Source: Morchella semilibera
Taxonomy: Eukaryota; Ascomycota; Pezizomycetes; Pezizales; Morchellaceae
DNA length: 64,000 nt
Reading direction: 5' to 3'
Assembly: GCA_009192285.1 (NCBI GenBank)
Contig: WBVU01000016.1
Coordinates: 620,001 to 684,000, forward strand
Position 1 is the stretch's first letter. Each line of letters opens with the position of its first letter. The position numbers were made by a program, and so were the translations under genes. Under the pieces are notes generated by a model, which did no database searches, had not been told where the DNA came from, and saw only the letters and a program-made list of their open reading frames with translations. Positions 45,333-55,329 of the stretch are shown piece after piece.

Positions 45333-48300
45333 TTCTTCTTTGCCTCAATGCTCAATTGGTGTTTTTTTGGGGCGCAAAAAATTCGAAATGTCTTTTGCCC
45401 AGTAATCGTTGCAATGCCCACAGCGCCAAGAGAAAAATATGACGGGAGGTTCCGCCACGACTAGTACGGATTCGGAGGGGGCGAGTGAGAGTGCGTGCAA
45501 TTAATGTCAATGAGGATCTCTCGCTGTCTTTTTCTTTTCGTTCTTTTCGTTCTCTTCCGTTCTTTCTTTTCTTCTTGGGGGGGGGGGGGGTCTGAGGTCT
45601 AGTTCAATAGTGGTCGACTGGGCTCTCGGCGGAGATTTTGGTATGTATAGTTGGGTTTTTGGATGCTCCTGTGGTGCTGTCGATGGGGAATTGGACCCTA
45701 CATAAGTACATGTAGTAGACCCTGATGTCAATACCGGCCATTGAGAGTTTAATAAACAGGACATCGAATGCTAACTAAAAGTCCAGGAGCTTACTCTACT
45801 TGTACCTATCACGATCATGATCACCATCAATGCGTCCAACCACTAATGATCTCGCCGGGTTCCCAGACACGAGGAATTGTCATCTTCAACTCCACCAACA
45901 ACCAAAACACCAGCCCGACGAATAGCCTAGTTAGAGGTCTATAGGGTTCATAGGGTTCCCTACTACATGTAGGTACGAACAGTGCCAAGGCGCCACTCAA
46001 CGCTAAGGGTATATAATATACTCCAAGGGGCTAAAAAAAAAATTTCTCCTCAGATGAGGCCAACCAACGGCCACGAATCACGAAGGAGTCTTGAACAACT
46101 GCTCTGACTCGGAGTTGAACCGAGGATCTCAGCATTGCATTACTAGTGCTGCGCCTTACCAACTTGGCCACCAGAGCATGCTTTTCTGCTATCACGATGT
46201 GTTTAAAACGCTAAACAGGGTTTATCCCGTGTCATGTACGGGTGGAGGGCCGGTGCGACCGATGGGACGGGCATTGTGGTGGCCAGGATATCAATTTGCA
46301 TAACCAAACCTGTCCCTATGATAGGGAAAAGAAAGAATGCGATCCAAAGCGGTGGGACGAAATAATACCGTGTCACCCAAAGAGTTTATAGTATCGCTTG
46401 TCAAGAGGAGACATCCCAAGGCTTTGGAGCAGATTATCGGAAATGCGGGAATAGAACCCGGACCACCTCCAAACTAACTAGTAGAACACCTTATAGTAAG
46501 ATGTTTGGGTGCTAAAGAGGAGTTATACCACACCCCCTTCGACATTTAGTAAGAAGAATGCAAATTTGTTTCTGCGTGCGACTCTTGGGAAGACCTGATG
46601 TCTAGGTTAGTGATTGGCGCGGCATGTAAACTGTCTTGGAGGGGATGGGAGGCATCTGGGCCTCTGAGAGAATGACGGAGCATATTTGGGGCGTTGGAAT
46701 CCGGCAATACTTTACACGGACTTTAGGCGGTGGGTACTATAAATACACGGGCGGCGTGTGTTCAACTTCGGGTTTTTAATTCTGCCAGAACCGTTTATTG
46801 GACAATTAATGGCATCCGATATGACCCCGCTCCCGTAAGACTACCCCAGTTCGTATAGTTGAGTTCACCTGGATGGTGACAAATGTTTCGTGTTATATCT
46901 ATAACTCCCTTAAGCTTATCTGAGTAGTAAATACATGTATGTATATGTATAGTTCGTTGAGCTCCATAGGGTTGTTTTTGTAGCAACCACTATTATAACA
47001 GCTTTTTGTATCCAAGCCAATAGTCCTCCTTGGGTGAAGATTGTTATTAAGTCCACTAGCCTCCACAGAAGTTTACATTATTCAAACTGTGGTTCTAGTG
47101 TGAGCACGCATCGTACTCGCAGCACCAGACTAATAGCTCTGGGTGAAATCCGTAGTGGTAGTAGTGTGGTGTGGTTGCGCGAAAAATTATTATCGTAGAT
47201 CATTAGCCCCTTTGAGCCCTTATTATTACCGCAGCTAGTTGAGACCCGCATAAACTTGGCTAGCCACTGTATGAACTTGGCTAGTCATCGTGACTCGAAC
47301 TTTTAGTAGCCAACAAAAGCAATGTTTACGGGGTTATGATCTGCTGTGAGCTCAAGGGTGGCATAGCCGTCGACACTACTGTTTCACGGAAATCATCGGA
47401 TTGATTGACCTATTGGTGCCCTCCAGGGAATCTTAATCAATCTTAAGTGGTAGTGTTGATGTTTGAGGGATTGAATTGGGTTGAAATCGAGCGTCTGGGG
47501 GATGATATATCTAGGTATATGTAGTCAGTATGATATTTCTTAATCTTTGTCCGTGTAGTCAGAACGATTAGAACCCCTGGGGATAATAGAGTAAAGCTAA
47601 GAGTCGATCCTGAGGGAGGGATTATAGACTGCCTCCCCGAAAGCTCAGTTGAAAGTCTCCTCTTGTGGTGGGCCTCAGTGTTGAAGAGCAGCTGCTGGTG
47701 CAATCGAATTAGCGGGGATAGGAGGGGGTGCTGAAAGATGATCTGGGGATTGGGTGATCTTTGAGAACCTACCTTTTTTTTTTTGGTGGTGAGCTGGGGC
47801 TGATACTTGTATGAGCATAAGAAGAGAACGAGGTATCCGTTGTTGTGGGTAGCTCTATGTGCCAAACAGTACCAGGATAAACGGTACTTTAGGACCTTCT
47901 TCTCGAGGGTTGAACTTTGCTCAGTCATTGGCGGGGCGAGTGGGTGCTACATGCTTCTTTGTGGCTCTTGCTCTCTGGGGGGTTCCCGCTTCTCCTCAGC
48001 CAGTGGGTATCTTGTTGCGGAGGGGTTAATTAAGTTGGTGTGGATGAGATTGAGAGATTCGGGGGGGGGGTTTATAATTAAGCTGCAATGAAAATCAGAT
48101 ACCGTGCTGCAAGCTCCATAGTAAGCTTAGGTCTCTGCAGTCTAGGTAGTTTGGTATTGGATTTCCTGAAAAAAGAACGAGAGAGGCGGGCCATGTTTGC
48201 AGTAGTCACCCTCTGGCTTTGATGCATAAGTACAGGTTATGGTAGCTGAACGAGGGGTTTTTCTTTCGTACTATTCAATGGGAGGAGAGCCCCCTAGGGG

Positions 48301-48507
48301 GGAAACCAGCTGCTACATTATGGGGTAAAATGGGGCAAAAAAAAAGACTATTTTTTTTAAGCTCAAATAGCAAGGCTCTGTCTGGGTAACTTCGAGACCA
48401 AGTCCCCTAATTCCCCCATTCTCCCTCAACTCCCACAACTCCACAATCCAATTCCCCATCTTTCATCACAACTCAATCATCAATCAAAAAAAAAAATCCT
48501 CCCAACA
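45333..48507. other. Intergenic region holding a second tRNA-Thr copy
   Basis: No protein gene is supported. TACATGTA occurs at 45707, 45964 and 46932. A short imperfect 21-bp direct repeat (AACTTGGCTAG-containing) lies at 47251-47292. G13 is at 45577-45589 on the plus strand. The last 150 bp are CT-rich with an A10 run and a CAACAATGG context, forming the leader of the F-box-like gene. Confidence 0.5.
46100..46177 (-). tRNA. tRNA-Thr (AGT) copy with a 5-bp duplication in the anticodon loop
   Basis: Identical to the tRNA-Thr at 8922-8994 over all 73 positions except for an extra AATGC, so AATGC stands twice in tandem after the anticodon. The anticodon stem CAGCA/TGCTG is kept, but the loop grows from 7 to 12 nt. 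Removing ATGCA after base 37 would restore a normal tRNA, as if it were a 5-nt intron, yet that is shorter than known tRNA introns. Either a fresh pseudogene or a gene with an extreme intron. Pol III boxes are intact, and a T-run lies about 60 nt downstream. Confidence 0.8.
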
Positions 48508-49413
48508 ATGGTCATCACGGCCTACCCAAAAATCAAGATGTCTCCTTCAACCTCCAAAGCTAATTCCCTCCCCTGCGAGCTTATGGCGGATATCATGAGT
48601 CTCTGCACAAACTTCGACGATCTTTTGAAACTCTCTTCAATTTCCAGAAACTTCTATGAAACCTTCGAGTCTCTCAAGCCCGCTATCCTCTGCAAAGTCA
48701 CAAAGAACATCGTCGGTTCCGGGAAAACCTTTGACTATCTTGTCGAGGTGCTCAAGTATCAGCGTCACAGCAGGGCGGAGATCTTGCAAGGCTTCCCATC
48801 AATTGTTGTCAACTACCACAAAGTCAAACCCTCCCTCAGCGAAAAGTTCAACTTTACCCTCAACGATGCCAAAAACGTCAAGATGAACCAGGAACATTTC
48901 GAGATGGTGCAACAGTCCTTTGTCCCTTCCCTTGCAGCCGTCCACAGACTTGATATTAGAAACTCCAGTTTCGCTGCCAAGCAGACCGTCTCCATCGGGA
49001 TGTTCTATGAGCTCTGGGTTGCCGCACTTAGGTTCGGTTGGGAAAGCCTTGCTGACTGGAGACTTCATCCTGAGCATGCCGTTCCTGAAGACGAACAAAA
49101 GATGCTTGACTTCAAGTTGATCTCTGAAGTCATGCAACGTGGAAAGTTCGTCGCTACTCCCCAGTGGGCTATTCGCTCCCCTGGGGCGTATGAGGATGGC
49201 GGCAACACTCTCTTCAACGTCTTGATGCGTAACTTCGGATCCGAGCCCCGCGTGATGGAGTTCGGAAAGTGCGTGGCCCACTACAATAGTGGCCTCGCCA
49301 TCGCACCTTATGCACGCCAGACTTACGACTACCAGGAGTTCTATACCTTTTTCCATGCCAACTCTTTGCGGGAAACCATCGAACATTACGAACTCGACAA
49401 AAACTGGATCTAG
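48508..49413 (+). CDS. F-box-like protein of unknown function
   Basis: A single-exon gene of 301 residues with no stop or intron signal. The start at 48508 lies in a good context (CAACAATGG); a second Met follows at 48538. Residues about 20-60 (LPCELMADIMSLCTNFDDLLKLSSISRNFY) resemble a fungal F-box: L-P-x-E-L, a spaced hydrophobic helix, then L-x-x-L-x-x-x-S/C-R-x-F/W. The rest, with helices rich in Phe, Tyr and Trp (MFYELWVAALRFGWESLADW), matches no family I recognise but resembles lineage-expanded fungal F-box-type proteins. If the domain is real it would link a substrate to an SCF ubiquitin ligase; this is inference. Codon use favours C in third positions, supporting expression. Confidence 0.75.
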   Translation: MVITAYPKIKMSPSTSKANSLPCELMADIMSLCTNFDDLLKLSSISRNFYETFESLKPAILCKVTKNIVGSGKTFDYLVEVLKYQRHSRAEILQGFPSIVVNYHKVKPSLSEKFNFTLNDAKNVKMNQEHFEMVQQSFVPSLAAVHRLDIRNSSFAAKQTVSIGMFYELWVAALRFGWESLADWRLHPEHAVPEDEQKMLDFKLISEVMQRGKFVATPQWAIRSPGAYEDGGNTLFNVLMRNFGSEPRVMEFGKCVAHYNSGLAIAPYARQTYDYQEFYTFFHANSLRETIEHYELDKNWI

Positions 49414-50271
49414 TCTGGCCTGGGCTCGCTGGGGGGAATGTAATGTAAGTTTGGAACAGTTTGGCTCTCGTTTGGTTCACTTTTCTGATAGCTAATTGGA
49501 ATCATGTTCCTTAGTTTCAACCCCACCTGCCACATCCTCATCGTCAAGGGTTTACAATTTTCGTCATCAAGGGTTCAAAATATTTCAAGGGGTATATGAG
49601 AGTGCGGTTTCCTGTAACTTAGTTCTGTGTTGGTGGGGATAAAATACGGTAGCACTTTCAGACAATCTTTTCACATCATTGGTCACGAAGTGAGATGTTT
49701 AGCTTAGCTTGCAAGAGGTGTGCTGCGTGTATTCTTAATGGCCAGCATGAATGATCCATCTTTTTCCGTGGTCAAGTTCGATAACGACAAATAGGTATCA
49801 GATGCTATCATCATTGAGTTTGGATACTATGTATTACTAGCAAAACCACGGATCTAGAGAACAGCAGCCCAAGGGGACGCCTTTCGAAAACCTCACCTTA
49901 AGTGTCTTCGTGGGCTCCAAAAAGCCACGTGGTCTGGAGAGCTGGGTTGTTGTATATACATTTATACTGGTGGGTAAGTACATGTACATGTAGGCAAAGC
50001 CCCACCGACCTGCATGAGCTAGCGAGTGATAATCTATGATCCAGACAATCTTTGCATTTTTTCTCTCTTCATACTGATAATCTTTACATTCCAGGCGTGT
50101 CGTGTCTGTATACCCTATAATGAGCCCTGGAGAATCAGTCCAGGAGGATCTCCTGTCATGAGTATCCACGTACAAGTCACGACGGAGCTCCAGAGATCAG
50201 CAGTCTTAAGGTGTCAGGTTAGCATCTATACTGTGTGATCAACCGTCAGAGAGAAAGGAAAAGGAGTCCTA

Positions 50272-50394
50272 GAATACTGTAATTATGTAGATTAGCCACA
50301 AAGGTTAGGGTTATATACAGCGCCCTTTGTGCTATTACCTGAATACTGTAATTATGTAGATTAGCCACAAAGGTTAGGGGGGTTGCTATTACCT
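50272..50394. repeat. Direct repeat of a 54-69-bp unit
   Basis: Two adjacent copies begin GAATACTGTAATTATGTAGA and are identical over 39 bp, through a GGTTAGGG end. The first copy carries about 20 extra bases before the shared GCTATTACCT end. Confidence 0.9.
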
Positions 50395-50464
50395 TTAGAG
50401 GGGAGCTAGGGGTGCTGTCTTAGTGGTTGCGGGCCAAGCCGTTAGTTGAAGGCAGGAAAATCTT

Positions 50465-50541
50465 TCTCTGGCCAGATCAATTTCTCTGGCCGGATCAATT
50501 AATTTCTCTGGCCGGATCAATTTCTTGAGGCCGGATCAACC
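50465..50541. repeat. Minisatellite of CTGGCCGGATCAATT units
   Basis: Four imperfect copies of a unit of about 18-22 bp (TCTCTGGCCRGATCAATT and variants), spaced by AATT or TCTTGAG. The last copy is degraded. Confidence 0.85.
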
Positions 50542-50993
50542 TCTCAGAGCGGGACGCTCTAGGGTTAGGTGAGTGGGCATCATGGTCACTGTGCAATCCC
50601 CGCTCTGGCGGATGTTGATATGATCAGCCACAGTACCCCCAATTGCAACCATAAAAGCCCGCCTCTCCCACCACCCTTCTTCCCTCCCCATGCCATAATC
50701 GTAATCTGCTTACCCCCCGGGGGGAAGCAAAAAAAACGACCCCTTTCCTTTGTTCCTTTTTGGGTCAGCCGGTTAACAACCGTGGCACAGAGAGGGTTGG
50801 CAACCTCTCTGTACTGGCAAAAAGACACTAGAACCCCCTTTCTAGGGGTTCGTGTCATTGTGTACTCTCGGGACCCTCAGACTCATTCTGAGGGTCCACA
50901 GTGTCGCCAGCGTTTCACTGCTGCTGGCTGACGCGAAAAAAATCTTTTTTTTTCATTGCTTTCCTGGCTGCTTGCGAGGGAGTGATAAAAGAA

Positions 50994-51180
50994 AAATTTT
51001 TTTTTTATTTTTTTTATTTTTTTTATTTTTTTTTTATTTTTTTTTTATTCTTTTTTTTTTTATTTTTTTTTTTTTATTTTTTTTGTAAAATCTGTTTGTT
51101 TTTTTATATTTTTTTTTTTTATATTTTTTTTTTATTTTTTTTTTATTTATTTATTATTTATTTATTTATTTATTTTTAAT
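50994..51180 (+). repeat. T-rich low-complexity island
   Basis: About 190 bp of T runs broken by single A, and later TTTA units (TTTTTTTTA- and ATTT-type), almost without C or G. It continues as weaker ATTT repeats to about 51230. The extreme T/A strand bias is the main feature; a few other residues fall near 51085-51095. Confidence 0.9.
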
Positions 51181-52574
51181 CTTTGTATTTATTTTAATTT
51201 ATTTTAATTTATTCTATATCTATTTATTTTACATCCTTTTGCACATCGATCCAATGATTTTCTTTTTATTCCATCATGTTAGTAGCTCATGTCATCCAAT
51301 TTATTTATCCGTATTTATGTTCCCCTCCTCCTCTCTAGATCTAGCTCTAGCCCTCCAAAAATTCCTCAAAAAATAAAAAAAAAGGCCTCCTCCAGCTGTC
51401 TGTGAGGGGGGCAAGCTTAGGAAGAGCTCTCCTCCCTTACAGCCCCCAGTGCTCGATGCCTCGGGGTGGGGTGGGGATGTTTTAGGGCTGATTTTTAGCT
51501 ACGATATCTGTTTGTGAATACGCGGATTTTCAATGTGCTAATAGGTTGCTTCAATATCGCGGAATCTAGAGATCTAGAGAACACCACCTTGCGTTGGACG
51601 CTATTGCTGCAAGGATTGACATAGTAGATGGATAGATAGACTTGGCACCACTACGTGATTGCGGATTATTTAACTAGTTGGGTTGTAGGAGACTGCGGGG
51701 ATGGACATCATGATTACTTGTATTTAAACTTATAAGCCGTTTAGGTCTATTACTTAAACTCATTGCAAGACTTTAATGGGCTCTAGTATACGGCCATGTC
51801 GATACGTACACAGAAGCAAAGCCACAACTAAACCAAGGTAGAAGAACAATTGAGCCCCTCCTGTATGTCTAGGAATTGAAGCAACCCCCCCACCGGTACC
51901 CGCGGGCTTTATCATATAGACTTAAATAACCGTACAAGACAGTCACTACACATCAGCTAAATGGCAGACCAATACACCCGGGCGTGAGGTAACTCCTCCG
52001 CCCCCCAATCTCAACCAGTTGCATAAAACTGGAGTGAGCTAGAGAAAGGGTATACGTAAGAGAAAGAGCAAGCATAGGTCTCGTCCCCCTAAACCCAAGC
52101 CTGCTGTTCCTTCACTCTACGGGCCTAATTTCATTCAACACAGGTATGCGTTGACTGGAGGGGACCAGAAGAAGGAGACATCAACCTACTAAATAACTGC
52201 ATCCCTATACAGGTTCAGTCTTTTACTGCGGTTCCTGGTGGGGCTGTGAGGTAGTTATAGCTAAAGATAGATGGACCATATATAGGGTTAGTCTTTAGTG
52301 TCTGAGCATATATAGGCTTGCTATTGGGCCGTGTGGACTACCAGCACCAAGACCAACAGAAAACCCAGATCCACGGCAATCGGGTGGTTTGCACTATGTA
52401 ATTATTTCCCATGGTCTTTTACGCACATTATAAACTGGTTTTATTTTCTCCAGTATAAATAAATAAAGAAAAGGCCTAGCGCCCCTCCCTGCCAATGATA
52501 TTTACGACCGGTTGCAACCCTTGCGTTACAACTACCACCCAACCCATACACCAACCCTGTAGCCCTCACACCCT

Positions 52575-54148
52575 CTACGCCCCCAGCGGAAAATCAATGA
52601 CCTGCAGCCTTCTATCCGGGTACGACCCAGATTGGCGGAAGAACACAGAAAGGATGTTCTGGTCCTTCAAGCGCGCCTTGTCAAACAGGGGCTCGGTATC
52701 GAAACCCGTGCCGGTCCACAGGAGCTTCCAATCCTTGAACGAGCCTGCAACGGTCGAGTAGTAGATATATACCTCTGTGTTGGTGTTAGATGGGATCAGA
52801 GCGATGAGTTCGCCGCTGTTGGCGATTGCGAGCTTGCCGCGGAGGCCAGTGGCTGTTGGCGCGCCGAGGCCGCTGATCGAGATGGCATTTCGGGTCCATA
52901 TACCTGTGGATATTAGCTAAATTCGGGGGAGAGAGGGGAGGGTAGCATACCAGTCGCGCTCCTCCAATAGTGATACCACAAATACGTGCCGCTCGTGGTC
53001 TCCCTATTCAGCACATGGAACCTCCCCGCACTATCCGCAATCTGCCCCTCCTGGTTCAGAATACCGCTCCCCTGTGGAATTGTGTAAACGATGCTACCAC
53101 TTGTAGTTGGCCCAATGGTTGTGCCGGCGCTCATGCTGGCCACTGTTGTGCCGGCATTGTTTTTCCACGTCTGGCCCTTATCATCGGAGTAGGCGTAGCC
53201 AAGGTCGTGGTTGGTCACGACGTCGGGAGTCTCACGCCAAGTCCAAGAGACGGATATACGGCCGTTGATGTAGTCAAAGCCGTTGATGTAGGCATTGTTG
53301 TCGCTGCCTTGAAGGTAGCGCCCGACTTGTGACCAGGAGTGGGTAGTGGAGCTGTACAGGTAGATATAGGAATCACCAGCGCCAGAACTGTCGGGGTTGT
53401 TAGAGTTGACCGGGAGAAAAGTGAGGATTTGTGACTTACGCCCCAATACGCATCTCAAAAAAGAGGTCGTTGTCGACCCGTTCGAAGCGTGGGTACGTCA
53501 CGGGTGTCCATATGCCTGTTGCCCCTGGGAGTGCATTCAGGGTGCTGCCAAAGAGCGCCGTGGTCCATGTGTACGATGCTGGGTTTGTTGCGACGCCCTG
53601 CTGCGAGACACGGTAGTGGAGGGGAACATCGTGGTGGTCTACTCACATAAGTTAGGGCCAATGAATCACCTATGGAGGGGAAAGAGGGGGGGGGGGAGGG
53701 TGTACCATAGCTTAAATGAATAGTGCCGTCCCCGGTAGAAATGCCGAGTGAGATAGTGTTATGCCCGTCAATGGTGGTCTGGACATAGTCGGTAAATACA
53801 ATGAACTCCCACGCGCCTACAGGACTGATCTTGCGGCGGCCGAGAGTCACGAGGTTCTGGGCGTAAGTGCCCGAGGTGTTGTAGAATGCTGCGTATTGCC
53901 TATGTAAATGTCAATGACCTGATATAGCTATTATTATTATTATTACTGGGGTGAGTTATGCATATAGCCACCGACCATCCATTATAAGAAGTGATAGCAC
54001 TGGTTTGAAAGCTTCCGCCATTAAGACGCGCGCTGCCCTGAGGATCAATACCCAGATTGGTCGTGGTAGTGCCCGTTATCGAGAGTCCAAGCACCACCGA
54101 GACCGCAGCGAGGAGCCAACAGGTGAGGAAGCTGTGAAATCTAGCCAT
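52575..54148 (-). CDS. Secreted BNR_4-type beta-propeller protein
   Basis: Five exons, 54148-53976, 53899-53706, 53638-53440, 53387-52951 and 52903-52575, give 443 residues. Residues 1-26 (RFHSFLTCWLLAAVSVVLGL) form a clear secretion signal. The mature part matches the BNR repeat family 4 (Pfam BNR_4): GWQYAAFY, GHNTISLGIS, DGTIHLSYDHHDVPLHYRVS, FGSTLNALPGATGIWTPVTYPRF, FFEMRIGASGAGDSYIYLY, then DLGYAYSDDKGQTWKN, a typical S-x-D-x-G-x-T-W BNR blade. Such seven-bladed propellers bind or cleave polysaccharides; some relatives are polysaccharide lyases. The substrate cannot be read from this sequence. The last two introns are short (52 and 47 nt). A carbohydrate-active, secreted role is inferred. 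Confidence 0.88.
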
Positions 54149-55329
54149 TGCTTGTTTCGAGAGCTGATCAATCTTTGGGAAGAGGGGAATTGGCCAATAC
54201 TTATATAGCCCAATTTATTTCATTTATTTATTTATCCAACCGGCAAATTCGGTGTACGGGCTAATGTTTGCCGCTATATTCAGATCTCATGTTTATTTCC
54301 CCCCTTCTTCTTCTTCGTCCTAACCCGGTGTTTGGCCCTAGTTTCCTGGATCATTAGTGATAGACATGCAGCGGACAAGCTCCCGGGCATGGGTGCGGCG
54401 GTAGTAGCTAGGCTAATGTGTGATCTGTGTGGGGAAGGATAATGCGGGGTGAGGAAGGGGGGGGGGAGGAAGGAGAAAGGGACGGAGGAGGAGGGGGGGG
54501 ATTAATATAATCTAGACCTCATCTAAGTAGATGAAGACAGATGGCTGCCCCTGCATGGATCGGGGCGCCCGCTGGTGTTACCACCTGTAGGGAGATGCAT
54601 GTACCTAGAGAGGTATTATTGCTCTCAGCAGTTGCTATAGGCATGGGTTGTAAGATGTGGTTAATTTATGAGGAATTCCCAATGCCTCTATTTCTCTATT
54701 ATGCACTGCATTGACGATATCTCGTCTGTATTATTCTTTTTCACCTTGCATATGTGAGTTCGGTTAAGAGATACCAGTGTGTCGATCACCACACCGGCTT
54801 CCAACAGGGAGCGGCTGCTCGGCTTCCGCGCATTACTTTTTATACCCTGGCTTCTACTAGCTGCCTTGTATGCCCCAAAGCACAAGTACTGCACTTGTGG
54901 AACCCAATGTGCTTTTGGGACAGTGCGTATCCAGCCATGCAGTCCAGCTGGGAATGCTTCGTTTCTTTCCTCCTGGTATGGCTGGCAGTCAAACGCCGAG
55001 TGAGCACTTGTGATGATAGGTAAATATTTTATTATAGCCCCCAAAATGCAGACTGCCCTAGCTACATGTATGGCCAGAAATAAAAGAGAGCAAAGAACAG
55101 AGACCATAAAAATGCATGTGACAGCTGATTTCGAGAACAAGAGCCTGTAGAGGAGTGTGTAATAGATCTTGCTATATATCACACATAAAATAACAATGCT
55201 CCTCAAACTATTTCACCTCCAAAGTTTCAGTTTCTATTTTCGATAATCTTCAATTCAATACTCCCCCCCCCCTTCAGTTCCCATTCATCTTAAAAAAAAT
55301 ACTGCTTCCGTCACTTCAAACAAAATTCA
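54149..55329. other. Intergenic region between the BNR_4 and eIF2A genes
   Basis: Contains the BNR_4 promoter at the left and the probable eIF2A 3' UTR at the right, with C11 near 55263-55273. A minus-strand frame of 172 codons (54688-55206) begins with a hydrophobic stretch, but it has no recognisable family, no biased codon use, and a length expected by chance a few times per window. TACATGTA is at 55063. Confidence 0.5.
54199..54210 (-). promoter_or_regulatory. TATA-like box of the BNR_4 gene
   Basis: On the minus strand CTATATAAG lies about 55-60 nt upstream of the start codon, with a CCAAT/ATTGG palindromic element next to it (54190-54197). The close spacing implies a very short leader. 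Confidence 0.5.

Larger units (their letters stand above)
49414..52574. other. Intergenic region with tandem repeats and a T-rich island
   Basis: No gene is supported. Overlapping TACATGTA copies lie at 49979 and 49985. Two tandem-repeat blocks (50272-50394 and 50465-50541) precede a T-rich island (50994-51180). From 51400 to 52490 the sequence is ordinary mixed composition with no recognisable domain in any frame. Confidence 0.5.

Noticed and set aside
46440-46510. tRNA-like T-arm on the minus strand
   Set aside because: CGGG-TTCTATT-CCCG can pair, but the loop breaks the TTCRANY rule, and no acceptor stem or D-arm can be drawn.
54688-55206. 172-codon minus-strand frame with a hydrophobic start
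   Set aside because: No recognisable family, neutral codon use, and lies in the probable eIF2A 3' region. A frame this long is expected by chance about once or twice in six frames of 64 kb.
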